This document shows positions 18,214 through 27,217 of a stretch of DNA of 64,000 nt, piece by piece; the stretch's first letter is position 1, and each line of letters opens with the position of its first letter. This stretch comes from Variovorax sp. IB41 (GTDB lineage Bacteria > Pseudomonadota > Gammaproteobacteria > Burkholderiales > Burkholderiaceae_C). The stretch is from contig NZ_JAEFCB010000001.1 of assembly GCF_016405905.1 (NCBI RefSeq), positions 310,001 through 374,000 of the forward strand. Reading direction: 5' to 3'. Position numbers and translations under genes: made by a program. The notes beneath the pieces were generated by a model, which ran no database searches, was not told where the DNA came from, and saw only the letters and a program-made list of their open reading frames with translations.

Positions 18214-18294
18214 GTCAGCGCTCCTTCAGGTTGAGAAGCCTTCATGCTGGGCGCACGGCCCGCGCCGCGGGTAAGAAGACGCACGCGCTGCGCG

Positions 18295-19212
18295 TCAGCG
18301 CTGTCTGTCGCGGGACGGCTCGGCCGCCGCCTTCATGCGTCGCAGGTGCGCCAGCATTTCCTCGCGCACGACGCTGGTGATGTGGCTGCGCTTGCCGTTC
18401 TCCAGCATGCCCAGCCGGCGCGCGACGGGGCGGCCGGGCAACTGCAGCACGCACAGCGCGGGGTCGCTCTCCCAGTCGAAGTTCTTCAGGAGCGGCGCCA
18501 TGGTGAAGCCCACGTTCTTGCGCACCAGTTCCGCAATGGCGAGCAGCGAGTTGAGTTCGAGAAACTCCCTCGGCACGAACTGCAGCCGCCGCAGGATCCT
18601 GTCGATGCGCGCCCCGGTCGGCGTGCGCCGGTCGAAGCGGATGAAGGGATGGTTCGCGAACAGGCTCGCGATGGGCGTCTCGGGCGAGGCGATGCCCGAA
18701 TTGGCGATGACGGTGAGCGACTCCTCGTAGCACGGCGTCCACAGGAGACCCGGCACCTCGGGCCACTGGCGCTCGACGACCACGGCCGCATCGAGCTCGC
18801 CGCTGATCACGTCCTGCATCAGCTGCGACTGCTCGCGCACGCGCAGCTCGACTTCCAGGTTCGGGTGCAGCGACTTGAGCACCGCCAGCGTGCCCGACAG
18901 GAGGCCCATGGCCGAGATGAGCGAGCCGAGCTTGATGGTGCCGGCGATCTGCCGCTGGTCCTGCAGGTCGCGGCGCATCGACTCGTACTGCGCGAGCAGC
19001 GCTTCGGCGCGCGGCAGCAGCAGGTGGCCGGCGGGGCTCAGCACCATGGTGCGGCCGGTCTTGTCGAAGAGGGTCTTCTTCATCTCGGATTCGAGGGCGC
19101 GCATCTGCTGGCCCACGGCCGCCTGCGTCAGGGCCACCTCGTCGGAGGCCGCGGCAAAGGAGCCGCCACGGGCCGCGGCCACGAAGGTGCGAAGAAAACG
19201 AATGGAGCTCAT
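18295..19212 (-). CDS. LysR-family transcriptional regulator
   Basis: A 305-residue regulator with an N-terminal winged helix-turn-helix (residues 3-62; FVAAARGGSFAAASDEVALT, AVGQQMRALESEM) and a LysR substrate-binding domain from about 90. It is divergent from the C45 hydrolase/peptide transporter operon that begins at 19331, so it is the likely local regulator, as is usual for LysR genes. The shared 118-bp gap is strikingly AT-rich for this genome. The co-inducer should relate to the imported peptide or amide, but that is inference. Confidence 0.93.
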   Translation of the reverse strand: MSSIRFLRTFVAAARGGSFAAASDEVALTQAAVGQQMRALESEMKKTLFDKTGRTMVLSPAGHLLLPRAEALLAQYESMRRDLQDQRQIAGTIKLGSLISAMGLLSGTLAVLKSLHPNLEVELRVREQSQLMQDVISGELDAAVVVERQWPEVPGLLWTPCYEESLTVIANSGIASPETPIASLFANHPFIRFDRRTPTGARIDRILRRLQFVPREFLELNSLLAIAELVRKNVGFTMAPLLKNFDWESDPALCVLQLPGRPVARRLGMLENGKRSHITSVVREEMLAHLRRMKAAAEPSRDRQR

Positions 19213-19330
19213 GGGCGGAAGGTAAACAAATCCTTTATCAACTCTAAATGATTTTTAAATTTATTTTTTCCTGTACCTGCAAAACAATGCGGCCATCGGC
19301 ACTGAACTACCGCACTCCCGCGGCAGGCAG
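19213..19330. promoter_or_regulatory. AT-rich divergent promoter region of the LysR/C45 operon
   Basis: This short gap contains a run rich in A and T (around 19228-19270, including ATGATTTTTAAATTTA) in a 68% GC background. LysR regulators bind T-N11-A sites in such divergent gaps, and TTTATC...AAATGA-like halves are present near 19236-19253, but I cannot assign one operator confidently. Confidence 0.4.
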
Positions 19331-20497
19331 ATGACAACCCGCAACGCCACCCGCCACGCCATGCCCACTCCTGAATATTTCCCCCTCGTCGATGTTTCCG
19401 GCACGCCCCACGCCCGCGGCGTGCAGCACGGCCGCGCCGTGCCCGAGCGCGTGGCCGGGGGCGTCGCGCTCTACCGCGCCCAGTTGGGCCGCCGCGGCCT
19501 GGACGACGCCACCATCCGCCAGCTCGCGCAGTCGATGCTGCCGGTCATCGAGGCCTACGACGCGAGCTACCTGGAAGAGATGCGCGGCATCGCCGAGGGC
19601 GCGGGCGTGTCGCTCGAAGACGTGGTGATGATCAATTGCCGCACCGAGATGCTGTTCGGTTATGCCGACATGAAGCAGACAGCCACGCCGCCCGCCGAGC
19701 CGCCATCGAGCGAGGACGGCGACTGCACCGGCCTCCTCGTGCTGCCCGCGCGCTCGGCCACCGGGCGCCTCATGCACGCCCACAACTGGGACTGGCGCCA
19801 GGAATGCGTGGACACCGGCATCGTGCTGCGCATCCGCGGCAACGGGAGCGCGCCCGACATGCTCACCTTCACCGAAGCCGGCGCGTTGGCCCGCCACGGC
19901 TTCAACACCAACGGCGTCTCGCTCACCGGCAACTCGCTGACCTGCGACGAAGACTTCCGCAAGGGCGCGGGCGTGCCGCTGGTGCTGCTGCGCCGCCGCG
20001 TGCTCGAAGCCGCGAATCTCGCGCAGGCGATGAAGACCATCTGGGCATCGAAGCGCTACTGCGCCAACAACATGATCCTGGCGCAAGCCACGGGCAACGA
20101 CGGCTCGGGCATCAGCCTGGAGACCTCGCCCGGCGAGATCTTCTGGACGCTGCCCGAGAACGACCTGCTGGTGCATGCCAACCACTGGATGTCGCCCTCG
20201 GCCGTGATCAAGCTGCGCGACCCCGGCCTGCCGCAGCGGCCCGACAGCATCTACCGCCAGCACCGCGTGGAAAACGCGCTCGGCCGCATCGAGGGCCGCA
20301 TCGACTGGCCCCATGTGAAGGCCGCGCTGGCCGACGAGTTCGGCAAGCCCGACGGCGTGCTGCGCACGCCCAAGCCGGCGGACTTCAGCAGCATCTCGGC
20401 CACCGTGGCCACCACGCTCATGGACGCGGCCAACCGCGTGATGTGGGTGGCGCGCAAGCCCTACGAGGCGCGCAACTTCCAGGAATACACGCTGTAG
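19331..20497 (+). CDS. C45-family autoproteolytic acyltransferase/hydrolase
   Basis: A 388-residue member of the Ntn-hydrolase family that includes fungal acyl-CoA:6-aminopenicillanic acid acyltransferase. These enzymes cut themselves before an internal Cys, which becomes the N-terminal nucleophile. Here the site is GDC-TG with Cys132, followed by GRLMHAHNWDW and LTGNSLTC, both conserved. No export signal is evident, so it is probably cytoplasmic. Start ATG 19331, or the in-frame ATG at 19361. It opens an operon with an alpha/beta hydrolase and a peptide ABC transporter, suggesting it cleaves an imported N-acyl amino acid or small amide. Confidence 0.85.
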   Translation: MTTRNATRHAMPTPEYFPLVDVSGTPHARGVQHGRAVPERVAGGVALYRAQLGRRGLDDATIRQLAQSMLPVIEAYDASYLEEMRGIAEGAGVSLEDVVMINCRTEMLFGYADMKQTATPPAEPPSSEDGDCTGLLVLPARSATGRLMHAHNWDWRQECVDTGIVLRIRGNGSAPDMLTFTEAGALARHGFNTNGVSLTGNSLTCDEDFRKGAGVPLVLLRRRVLEAANLAQAMKTIWASKRYCANNMILAQATGNDGSGISLETSPGEIFWTLPENDLLVHANHWMSPSAVIKLRDPGLPQRPDSIYRQHRVENALGRIEGRIDWPHVKAALADEFGKPDGVLRTPKPADFSSISATVATTLMDAANRVMWVARKPYEARNFQEYTL

Positions 20498-20551
20498 TCC
20501 GCACCCCGGCGCCCCTACTCCTGTTCTTTTTTCATCCGCAGATTCCTTTTC

Positions 20552-21439
20552 ATGACCGCCCTCATCGAAGTCCCCGAAATTCCGCCGAGCCAGGCCGAGC
20601 AGCGCGCCCGCGCCATCTACGACCTGGGCCACAGCACCATCTATGCGTCGCGCAGCGATGCGCGCTTTTCGTACTGCACCTACGTGCCTGAGCACATCGG
20701 CCAGGCCGGCACGCGGCCGATGCAGCTGGTGGTGGTGGTGCACGGCACCGGCCGCGCCTTCGTCAACTACCGCGAGGCCTTCAGCGGCTTTGCCAAGTGG
20801 AACGACTGCATCGTGCTGTGCCCGCTGTTCCCGGCGGGCGTGCGCGGCGACGGCAACCGCGACGGCTTCAAGCACCTCATCGAAGCCGACATCCGCTACG
20901 ACGAAGTCCTGCTGGACATGGTGGCCGAGGTGGGCGAGAAGTTCGACTGCGACTTCAACCGCTTCGCGCTCTTCGGCTATTCGGGCGGCGGGCAGTTCGT
21001 CAACCGCTTCGCGATGCTGCACCCCGAGCGCCTGTGGGCCGCGTCCATCGGCGCGCCGGGCTCGGTCACGCTCATCGATCCCGAGCAGGGCTGGTGGGTC
21101 GGCACGAAGGATTTCGAAACCCGCTTCGGCAAGCCGATGGACCTCGCGGCCCTGCGCCGCCTGCCGGTGCACATGGTGGCGGGCAAGGCCGACATCGAGA
21201 CCTGGGAGATCACGCACCGCGAAGGCGGCAAGTACTTCATGCCCGGCGCCAACGACGCCGGCCGCACGCGGCCCGAGCGCCTGGAAACGCTGCGCCGCTC
21301 GTTCGAGGCGGCCGGCGTGAAGGTGGCGTTCGACCTGCTGGACAACGTGCCGCACAACGGCCTGGCCTGCGTGGGGCATGTGCAAGACTTCTTCGCGAAG
21401 GCCCTGCATGCGCTGCGCGCCGCGCCGTCGCGGGCCTGA
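20552..21439 (+). CDS. Alpha/beta hydrolase, esterase/PHB-depolymerase-like
   Basis: A 295-residue hydrolase. The nucleophile elbow FGYSGGGQF places Ser144; the oxyanion segment VVVVHGTGRAF lies at 60-70; the probable catalytic His is in NVPHNGL near the C-terminus. No signal peptide is visible. It lies 54 bp after the C45 gene and 32 bp before the first permease gene, so two intracellular hydrolases accompany one importer. The substrate is unknown; an ester or amide released from the imported compound is plausible. Confidence 0.82.
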   Translation: MTALIEVPEIPPSQAEQRARAIYDLGHSTIYASRSDARFSYCTYVPEHIGQAGTRPMQLVVVVHGTGRAFVNYREAFSGFAKWNDCIVLCPLFPAGVRGDGNRDGFKHLIEADIRYDEVLLDMVAEVGEKFDCDFNRFALFGYSGGGQFVNRFAMLHPERLWAASIGAPGSVTLIDPEQGWWVGTKDFETRFGKPMDLAALRRLPVHMVAGKADIETWEITHREGGKYFMPGANDAGRTRPERLETLRRSFEAAGVKVAFDLLDNVPHNGLACVGHVQDFFAKALHALRAAPSRA

Positions 21440-21471
21440 CGTTCAAGAAACCACACAAGGAAAGAAGGCCC

Positions 21472-22416
21472 ATGTTCCGTTTCGCAGCGGCCCGCATCGC
21501 GATGGCGATACCCACCTTGCTCATCGTGGCGGTGTCGGTGTTCGTCCTGATTCGGCTCATTCCCGGCGACCCCGCGCAGTTGCTGCTCGGCGACCTGGCC
21601 ACGCCCGCGAGCCTGGCCGACCTGCGCGCCCGGCTCGGGCTGGACCGCTCGCTGCCGGCGCAGTTCGGCATCTGGTTCGGCCACGTGCTGCAGGGCGACC
21701 TGGGCACCTCGATCAACAGCGGGCAGGACGTGCTCTCGCTGGTGGCCGACCGCTTCCTCATCAGCGGCCGCATCGTGCTGGTGGCCGTGGCGCTGGCCGC
21801 GATGGTGGCCGTGCCCGCCGGCATGATTGCCGCGTGGAAGCAGAACCGCGCGCCCGACCTGCTCCTGGTCGGCTCGGCGACGCTGCTGGTGTCGATTCCG
21901 ACCTTCTGGCTCGGCCTGTTGCTGCTGCTCCTGTTCGGCCTGAAGCTCGGCTGGCTGCCGGTGGTGGGCTACGTGGGCATCGCCGAAGACTGGAAGAACG
22001 GCCTCCTGTACCTGGTGCTGCCGATCCTCACGCTGTTCCTGCACGAGATCGGCGTGCTCATGCGCATGGCGCGCGCCAGCACGCTCGAGGTGCTGCGGCT
22101 GGACTACATCACCCATGCGCGCGCCAAGGGCCTGTCGGAGCGCGCGGTGCTGATGCGCCACGCCTTCAAGAACGCCTTCGGCCCGACCTGGACGCTGATC
22201 GGCCTGGTGCTGGGCAACCTTCTGGGCGGCATCGCGGTGGTGGAGACGGTGTTCACCATTCCGGGCCTCGGCCGGCTGCTGGTCGATGCGATCTTCGCGC
22301 GCGACTATCCGGTGATCCAGGGCTGCCTCTTGTTCGTCGCCGTGATCTATGTGGTCGTCAATCTCGTGATCGATCTTTGCTATCCCTTGTTCGACCCCCG
22401 CGTCGCTGTCGAATGA
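21472..22416 (+). CDS. Peptide ABC transporter permease, DppB type
   Basis: A 314-residue inner-membrane permease with about six helices. It begins with the conserved DppB/OppB N-terminus (ILIRLIPGDPAQLLLGD-like, here FVLIRLIPGDPAQ) and has the ATPase-docking loop DYITHARAKGLSERAVLMRH near residues 205-224. An AAAGAAGG ribosome site precedes the ATG. Four bases overlap the next permease gene. Confidence 0.93.
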   Translation: MFRFAAARIAMAIPTLLIVAVSVFVLIRLIPGDPAQLLLGDLATPASLADLRARLGLDRSLPAQFGIWFGHVLQGDLGTSINSGQDVLSLVADRFLISGRIVLVAVALAAMVAVPAGMIAAWKQNRAPDLLLVGSATLLVSIPTFWLGLLLLLLFGLKLGWLPVVGYVGIAEDWKNGLLYLVLPILTLFLHEIGVLMRMARASTLEVLRLDYITHARAKGLSERAVLMRHAFKNAFGPTWTLIGLVLGNLLGGIAVVETVFTIPGLGRLLVDAIFARDYPVIQGCLLFVAVIYVVVNLVIDLCYPLFDPRVAVE

Positions 22417-23252
22417 GCACGAAGATGACCCGCAAGAAACGCATCCCCCTCAACGCCCTGATCGGCATCCTCATCGTCGGCCTCATCGTGGCCGCCGCGC
22501 TCATCAGTCTCGTGTGGACGCCGCACGATCCGCTGCGCATCAACTTCGGCTCGCGCCTGAAGCTGCCCGGTGGCCGCTACCTCCTGGGCACCGACGAGTT
22601 CGGCCGCGACGAGCTCTCGCGCCTCATGGCCGGCGCCGCCACCAGCGTGTGGATCGCCGTGCTCACGGTGACGTTCTCTATCGTGGTGGGCAGCATCGTG
22701 GGCGTGCTCACAGGGTTCCTCCGCGGCTGGACCGACCGCATCGTCATGGCTTTCAACAACGCGCTGCTGGCGTTCCCGGGCCTCCTGCTGGCGCTGGGCC
22801 TGCTCGCGGTGGTGGGCGCGAACCAGTACGGCATCGTGCTCGCGCTGGGCCTGGCCTACACGCCCTCGGTGACGCGCATCGTGCGCGGCACGGTGCTGTC
22901 GCTGCGCGAGAAGGAGTTCATTGAATCCTCGCGCGTGCTCGGCAACTCCGAGCTCTACACGATGGTGCGCCACGTGCTGCCCAACTGCACCGCGCCGCTC
23001 ACGGTGCTGGCCACCTCGATGTTCGGCTGGGTGATATTGGCCGAGAGCGCGCTGTCGTTCCTGGGCCTGGGCGTGCCGCCGCCGGCGCCGACGTGGGGCA
23101 ACATGCTCGCCTCGGCCCGCCCGTTCATGGCGCAGGCCAGCTACCTCTCCATTCTTCCGGGCCTGTGCATCGCGCTCACGCTGCTGGGCATCAACCTGCT
23201 GGGCGACGCGGTGCGCGACTGGCTCGATCCGCGCATGAAGGGCGTGCAATGA
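22413..23252 (+). CDS. Peptide ABC transporter permease, DppC type
   Basis: A 279-residue permease with the DppC N-terminus (helix near residues 14-36, then HDPLRINFGSRLKLPGG and LLGTDEFGRDELSRLMAGA) and the docking loop EFIESSRVLGNSELYTMVRH. C-terminal ESALSFLGLGVPPPAPTWGN and GDAVRDWLDPR are nearly invariant in the family. It overlaps its neighbours by four bases on each side, showing translational coupling. Confidence 0.94.
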   Translation: MSTKMTRKKRIPLNALIGILIVGLIVAAALISLVWTPHDPLRINFGSRLKLPGGRYLLGTDEFGRDELSRLMAGAATSVWIAVLTVTFSIVVGSIVGVLTGFLRGWTDRIVMAFNNALLAFPGLLLALGLLAVVGANQYGIVLALGLAYTPSVTRIVRGTVLSLREKEFIESSRVLGNSELYTMVRHVLPNCTAPLTVLATSMFGWVILAESALSFLGLGVPPPAPTWGNMLASARPFMAQASYLSILPGLCIALTLLGINLLGDAVRDWLDPRMKGVQ

Positions 23253-24919
23253 ACCCGACCACCTCCATGACGAACACGCCGCTTGTCAGCGTCGAAGGCC
23301 TGACGCTCGCCGTCGGCCTCGGCGGCCGCGAGATCGTGCGCAACGTGTCCTTCGACATCGCGCCGGGCGAGATGGTGGGCATCGTCGGCGAATCGGGCAG
23401 CGGCAAGACGCAGGCCGCGCGCGCCCTCATGGGCCTCACGCCGCCGCCGCTGGTGCGCACCGCGGGCCGCATCCTCTTCGAGGGCGAAGACCTCGCGCAA
23501 GCCAAGCCGTCGCGCCTTCGCGAACTGCGCGGCGCGCGCGTGGGCATGGTGTTCCAGGAGCCGATGACTTCGCTCAACCCGTCGATGACGATCGGCGAGC
23601 AGCTGGGCGAAGCGCTCGCGCTGCACCGCCGCGACCTCTCGGCCCCTGCGCGGCAGGCGCGCATCCTCGACATGCTGGCGCGCGTGGGCATCCGCGACCC
23701 CAAGGCCGCGCTCACCGCCTGGCCGCACGAGTTCTCGGGCGGCATGCGCCAGCGGATGATGCTGGCCTCGGTGATGCTGCTGGAGCCCGCGCTGCTGATC
23801 GCCGACGAGCCCACCACCGCGCTCGATGCCGTGGTGCAGCGCGATGTGCTGGAGCTGATGGTCGGCCTCACGCGCGAACATCAAACGGCCGTGCTGATGA
23901 TCAGCCACGACCTGCCGATGGTTGCGCGCTTCACGCAGCGCATGGTCGTGATGCGGCACGGCGAGGTGAAGGAAACCGGCCGTACCGACGACCTGCTCGA
24001 ACACCCGAAGCACGAATACACCCGCGAGCTGCTGCAGGCGATGCCGCGCCGGCTGCCCGCGCGCGCGGTGGTCGACGAGGCGCCGGTCGTTCAGGTGCGC
24101 AACCTCGTGGTCGACTATCCCGGCCATCGCCGCCTCTTCGCCAAGGCGGTGCCCAAGCGCGCGCTGCACGGCATCGACCTCGTGGTGCGGCCGCGCGAAG
24201 TGGTCGCGGTGGTCGGCGGCTCGGGCTCGGGCAAGACCACGCTGGGCCGCACCATCGCCGGGCTCTTGAAGCCCAGCGGCGGCGAGATCCTGTTCCGCGG
24301 CCGCCCGATCGCGCGCTCGGACGCCGGCTGGTCCGACTACCGGCTGCAATGCCAGATGGTGTTCCAGGACCCGTACGCCTCGCTCGATCCGCGCATGACC
24401 ATCGGCCAGCTGGTCGGCGAGGGGTTGAGGCTGGTCAAGGGCATGTCGTCCGCCGACAAGGGCAAGCGCGTGGCCGAGGTGCTCGATGAAGTCGGCCTCG
24501 GCACCGCCTATTCGCCGCGCTATGCGCACGAGCTCTCGGGCGGCCAGCGGCAGCGCGTGGCGATCGCGCGGGCGCTGGTGCGCCGGCCCGCCTTCGTGAT
24601 CGCCGACGAGCCCGTGTCCGCGCTCGACGTGACGGTGCGCGCGCAGGTGCTGGAGCTCTTCGCCGAGCTGCAGAAGCGCCACGGCTTCTCGTGCCTCTTC
24701 ATCAGCCACGACCTCGGCGTGGTCGAGCAGGTGGCCGACCGCGTGATCGTGATGCAGGACGGCCGCATCGTCGAACAAGGCTCGCGCGACACCGTGTTCG
24801 ATGCGCCCCAACAGGACTACACGCGCAAGCTGCTCTCGGCCATTCCGGCGCTGGAGCCGACCGAGACCGGCGGCGTGCGGCTGCGCTGGCGCTTCGGTGC
24901 CCAAGCCGCGATCGCCTGA
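23249..24919 (+). CDS. Peptide ABC transporter, fused double ATPase (DppD-DppF)
   Basis: A 556-residue protein with both ATP-binding cassettes of the transporter in one chain. Cassette 1: GESGSGKT at 47-54, FSGGMRQRMM signature, LLIADEPTTALD. Cassette 2: GGSGSGKTT near 323-331, LSGGQRQRVA, FVIADEPVSALD. Between them is the oligopeptide-type linker (HEYTRELLQAMPRR). A fused arrangement is common in this transporter class, where other systems have two genes. The start overlaps the DppC stop by four bases. Confidence 0.93.
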   Translation: MNPTTSMTNTPLVSVEGLTLAVGLGGREIVRNVSFDIAPGEMVGIVGESGSGKTQAARALMGLTPPPLVRTAGRILFEGEDLAQAKPSRLRELRGARVGMVFQEPMTSLNPSMTIGEQLGEALALHRRDLSAPARQARILDMLARVGIRDPKAALTAWPHEFSGGMRQRMMLASVMLLEPALLIADEPTTALDAVVQRDVLELMVGLTREHQTAVLMISHDLPMVARFTQRMVVMRHGEVKETGRTDDLLEHPKHEYTRELLQAMPRRLPARAVVDEAPVVQVRNLVVDYPGHRRLFAKAVPKRALHGIDLVVRPREVVAVVGGSGSGKTTLGRTIAGLLKPSGGEILFRGRPIARSDAGWSDYRLQCQMVFQDPYASLDPRMTIGQLVGEGLRLVKGMSSADKGKRVAEVLDEVGLGTAYSPRYAHELSGGQRQRVAIARALVRRPAFVIADEPVSALDVTVRAQVLELFAELQKRHGFSCLFISHDLGVVEQVADRVIVMQDGRIVEQGSRDTVFDAPQQDYTRKLLSAIPALEPTETGGVRLRWRFGAQAAIA

Positions 24920-24966
24920 TCGCCTGATCGCCCAACCCTTTTCGTTTCTGTCTGCAGGAGTACTTC

Positions 24967-26532
24967 ATGCCCCGTCCCCTCTTCCGAATCGCAGCGCTCG
25001 CCGGCGCCGGCCTTGCATGTGCCTCGGCACTTGCACAGACCACCGTGACCGTCGCCCAGCCGGCCGACATCCGCTCCACCAACCCGGGCGTGAACCGCGA
25101 CAACACCACCGACGGCATCGTGCTCAACATGGTCGAGGGGCTGGTGGGTTATCGGCAGGACGGCAGCGTCGGCCCGCTGCTCGCGCAGTCGGTCGATGTG
25201 TCGAAAGACGGCCTCACCTACACCTTCAAATTGCGCCGGGGCGTGAAGTTCCACAACGACGCGCCGCTCACCTCGGCCGATGTCGCCTGGAGCTGGAAGC
25301 GCTACATGGACCCCAAGACCGACTGGCGCTGCATGAGCGAGTACGACGGCCGCAGCGGCCTGAAGGTGGTGGAGACCGCGACACCCGACGACGCCACCTT
25401 CGTGATGAAGATCAACCGCCCCTCGGCCGTGTTCCTGGACACGCTCGCGCGCTCGGACTGCGGCATGACGGCCGTGCTGCACAAGAGCTCGGTCAAGCCC
25501 GACGGCAGCTGGGACAAGCCCGTGGGCACCGGCCCCTTCAAGTTCGGCGAATGGAAGCGCGGCGAATACGTCACGGTGACGGCCTTCAAAGGCTACACCT
25601 CGTCGCCCGGCGCCACCAAGGCCGACGGCTACGTGGGCCTGAAGGCGCCGCTGGTGGACAACGTGCGATTCCTGGTCGTGCCCGATGCGGCCACCGCCGC
25701 GGCGGGCCTGAAGTCGGGCGCGATCGATGCGGGGCAGATCACATCGAGCGACGCGCAGGAACTCAAGACCGACCGCAACCTCGTCGTGCAGGCGCCCACC
25801 GAAGCGGTGAAGAACACGCTGCTCTTCCAGACCCGCGATCCGCTGCTCAAGAACGTGAAGCTGCGCCAGGCGATTGCCGCCTCGCTCGACATGGAGCAGA
25901 TCGTGGCGGCCGCCTCCGAGGGCCTGGGCTCGGTCAACAACTCGGCGATCCACAAGGGCTCGGCCTTCTACGGCGCGGCCGAGAAGAAGGGCTACCACTA
26001 CGACCCTGCGCTCGCGGCAAAGCTCTTGCGCGAGGCCGGCTACAAGAACGAGAAGATCACCATCCAGACCAACAAGCGCGCCCACGTGCCCAGCTACACG
26101 GTGGCGGTGCTGGCGCAGGCCATGATGCAGTCGGTGGGCATCAACGCGCAGATCGAGGTGCTCGAATGGGCCACGCAGCTGGACCGCTACAACAGCGGCA
26201 ACTACCAGATGAGCTCGTTCAGCTACTCCTCGCGCCTCGATCCGGCGCTGAGCTTCGAGCAGTTCTCGGGCCCTAAGGACAAACAGTCGCGCAAGGTCTG
26301 GGAAGACCCGCAGGCGCTCAAGCTGCTGGACGAGAGCTTCACCGAGACCGACCGCGCCAAGCGCCAGGTGCTCTTCGACCAGCTTCACGCGCTGATGATC
26401 CAACAGGTGCCGATGATCATGCTGTTCAACGGCATCGACGCCTGGGGCGTGCGCAAGCGCGTGAACGGCTTCTCGGTGTGGGAAGGCAAGCCGCGGCTGT
26501 GGGGCGTGTCGGTGGCGGCTAAAGCGGGCTGA
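24967..26532 (+). CDS. Peptide ABC transporter substrate-binding protein (family 5)
   Basis: A 521-residue periplasmic binding protein with a Sec signal peptide ending in ASALAQ at about residue 24. Family 5 features are clear: TTDGIVLNMVEGLVGYRQDG, LTYTFKLRRGVKFHNDAPLT, VGTGPFKFGEWKRG, and the C-terminal REAGYKNEKI and PMIMLFNGIDAWG. A GCAGGAG ribosome site precedes the ATG. As last gene of the operon it delivers the ligand to the DppB/DppC channel. The paired hydrolases suggest an acylated amino acid or modified peptide as ligand. Its stop overlaps the convergent GT2 gene by 14 bases. Confidence 0.92.
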   Translation: MPRPLFRIAALAGAGLACASALAQTTVTVAQPADIRSTNPGVNRDNTTDGIVLNMVEGLVGYRQDGSVGPLLAQSVDVSKDGLTYTFKLRRGVKFHNDAPLTSADVAWSWKRYMDPKTDWRCMSEYDGRSGLKVVETATPDDATFVMKINRPSAVFLDTLARSDCGMTAVLHKSSVKPDGSWDKPVGTGPFKFGEWKRGEYVTVTAFKGYTSSPGATKADGYVGLKAPLVDNVRFLVVPDAATAAAGLKSGAIDAGQITSSDAQELKTDRNLVVQAPTEAVKNTLLFQTRDPLLKNVKLRQAIAASLDMEQIVAAASEGLGSVNNSAIHKGSAFYGAAEKKGYHYDPALAAKLLREAGYKNEKITIQTNKRAHVPSYTVAVLAQAMMQSVGINAQIEVLEWATQLDRYNSGNYQMSSFSYSSRLDPALSFEQFSGPKDKQSRKVWEDPQALKLLDESFTETDRAKRQVLFDQLHALMIQQVPMIMLFNGIDAWGVRKRVNGFSVWEGKPRLWGVSVAAKAG

Positions 26533-27217
26533 GGCCCGGCTCGGCTGGCTTTGCGAGCGACGCGACCATCGCCAGGATGGTGTCGCCGAAGCCGCCGCGG
26601 GCGCGCGCATCGGTGCGCGCGCTGGTCGTCACGCGCGGGCCCGCGCTCCATGCGATGCGCGCGCCGGCGGCCTGCAGCGCCTCGACCAGCGCCACGTCCT
26701 CGCTGCAGGCCAGCGGCTGGAAACCGCCCACGCGGCAGTAGGCCTCGGTCGACACGCCCAGGTTGGCGCCGTGGATGTGCCGGTGGCCGTCGGCATCGAC
26801 GTAATGCCGCGCGAAATGCGCCTGCACCGCGCTGCCTTCCAGGCCGTACGCGCCCCAGTCTTCCACCCCGATCGAGCCGCAGACGACATCGGCGTTCTCG
26901 GCCAGTTGCTTGACCAGCCAGTCCGGCGAAACGAGCGTGTCGGCGTCGGTGAAAGCGAGCCATCGTGCGCCGGCCCCAATGAACAGATTGGCGCCGCGCG
27001 CCCGCGCGATGCCGACGTTGCGGGCTTCGAGCGCGATCCGCGCCACGGGGTATTGCGCGGCCACGGCATCGGTCGCGTCGCTGCAGCTGTCGAGCACCAC
27101 GGCCACGCCGACCGGTTCGCCGAGCAATGCCGGGTGGGCCGCCGCGCGCAGCACCGCCTCGAGCGCCGCGCCGATGCGCTCGCCCTCGTTGTGCGCGGGA
27201 ATGACGACGCCGATCAC
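26519..27217 (-). CDS. Glycosyltransferase family 2
   Basis: A 232-residue GT-A fold transferase. It opens with IGVVIPAHNEGERIG, has the donor/metal-binding DTD-like motif AFTDADTLVSPDWL and the acceptor-side SEDVALVEAL. No transmembrane segment, so it acts in the cytoplasm, possibly membrane-associated. It is the last of four coupled genes and starts within the final four bases of the methyltransferase gene. With a PIG-L deacetylase and a methyltransferase upstream it may transfer a sugar that is later N-deacetylated, but no product is known to me. Confidence 0.88.
   Translation of the reverse strand: MIGVVIPAHNEGERIGAALEAVLRAAAHPALLGEPVGVAVVLDSCSDATDAVAAQYPVARIALEARNVGIARARGANLFIGAGARWLAFTDADTLVSPDWLVKQLAENADVVCGSIGVEDWGAYGLEGSAVQAHFARHYVDADGHRHIHGANLGVSTEAYCRVGGFQPLACSEDVALVEALQAAGARIAWSAGPRVTTSARTDARARGGFGDTILAMVASLAKPAEPGLSPL

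Noticed and set aside
19307..21409. A 700-residue minus-strand open frame under the C45 and hydrolase genes
   Set aside because: Composition is shadow-like and no domain is seen, while the plus strand encodes two recognisable enzymes with catalytic residues.
23141..24904. A 587-residue minus-strand frame opposite the fused ABC ATPase
   Set aside because: Antisense to both Walker motifs, rich in Arg/Ala/His and without any family feature.
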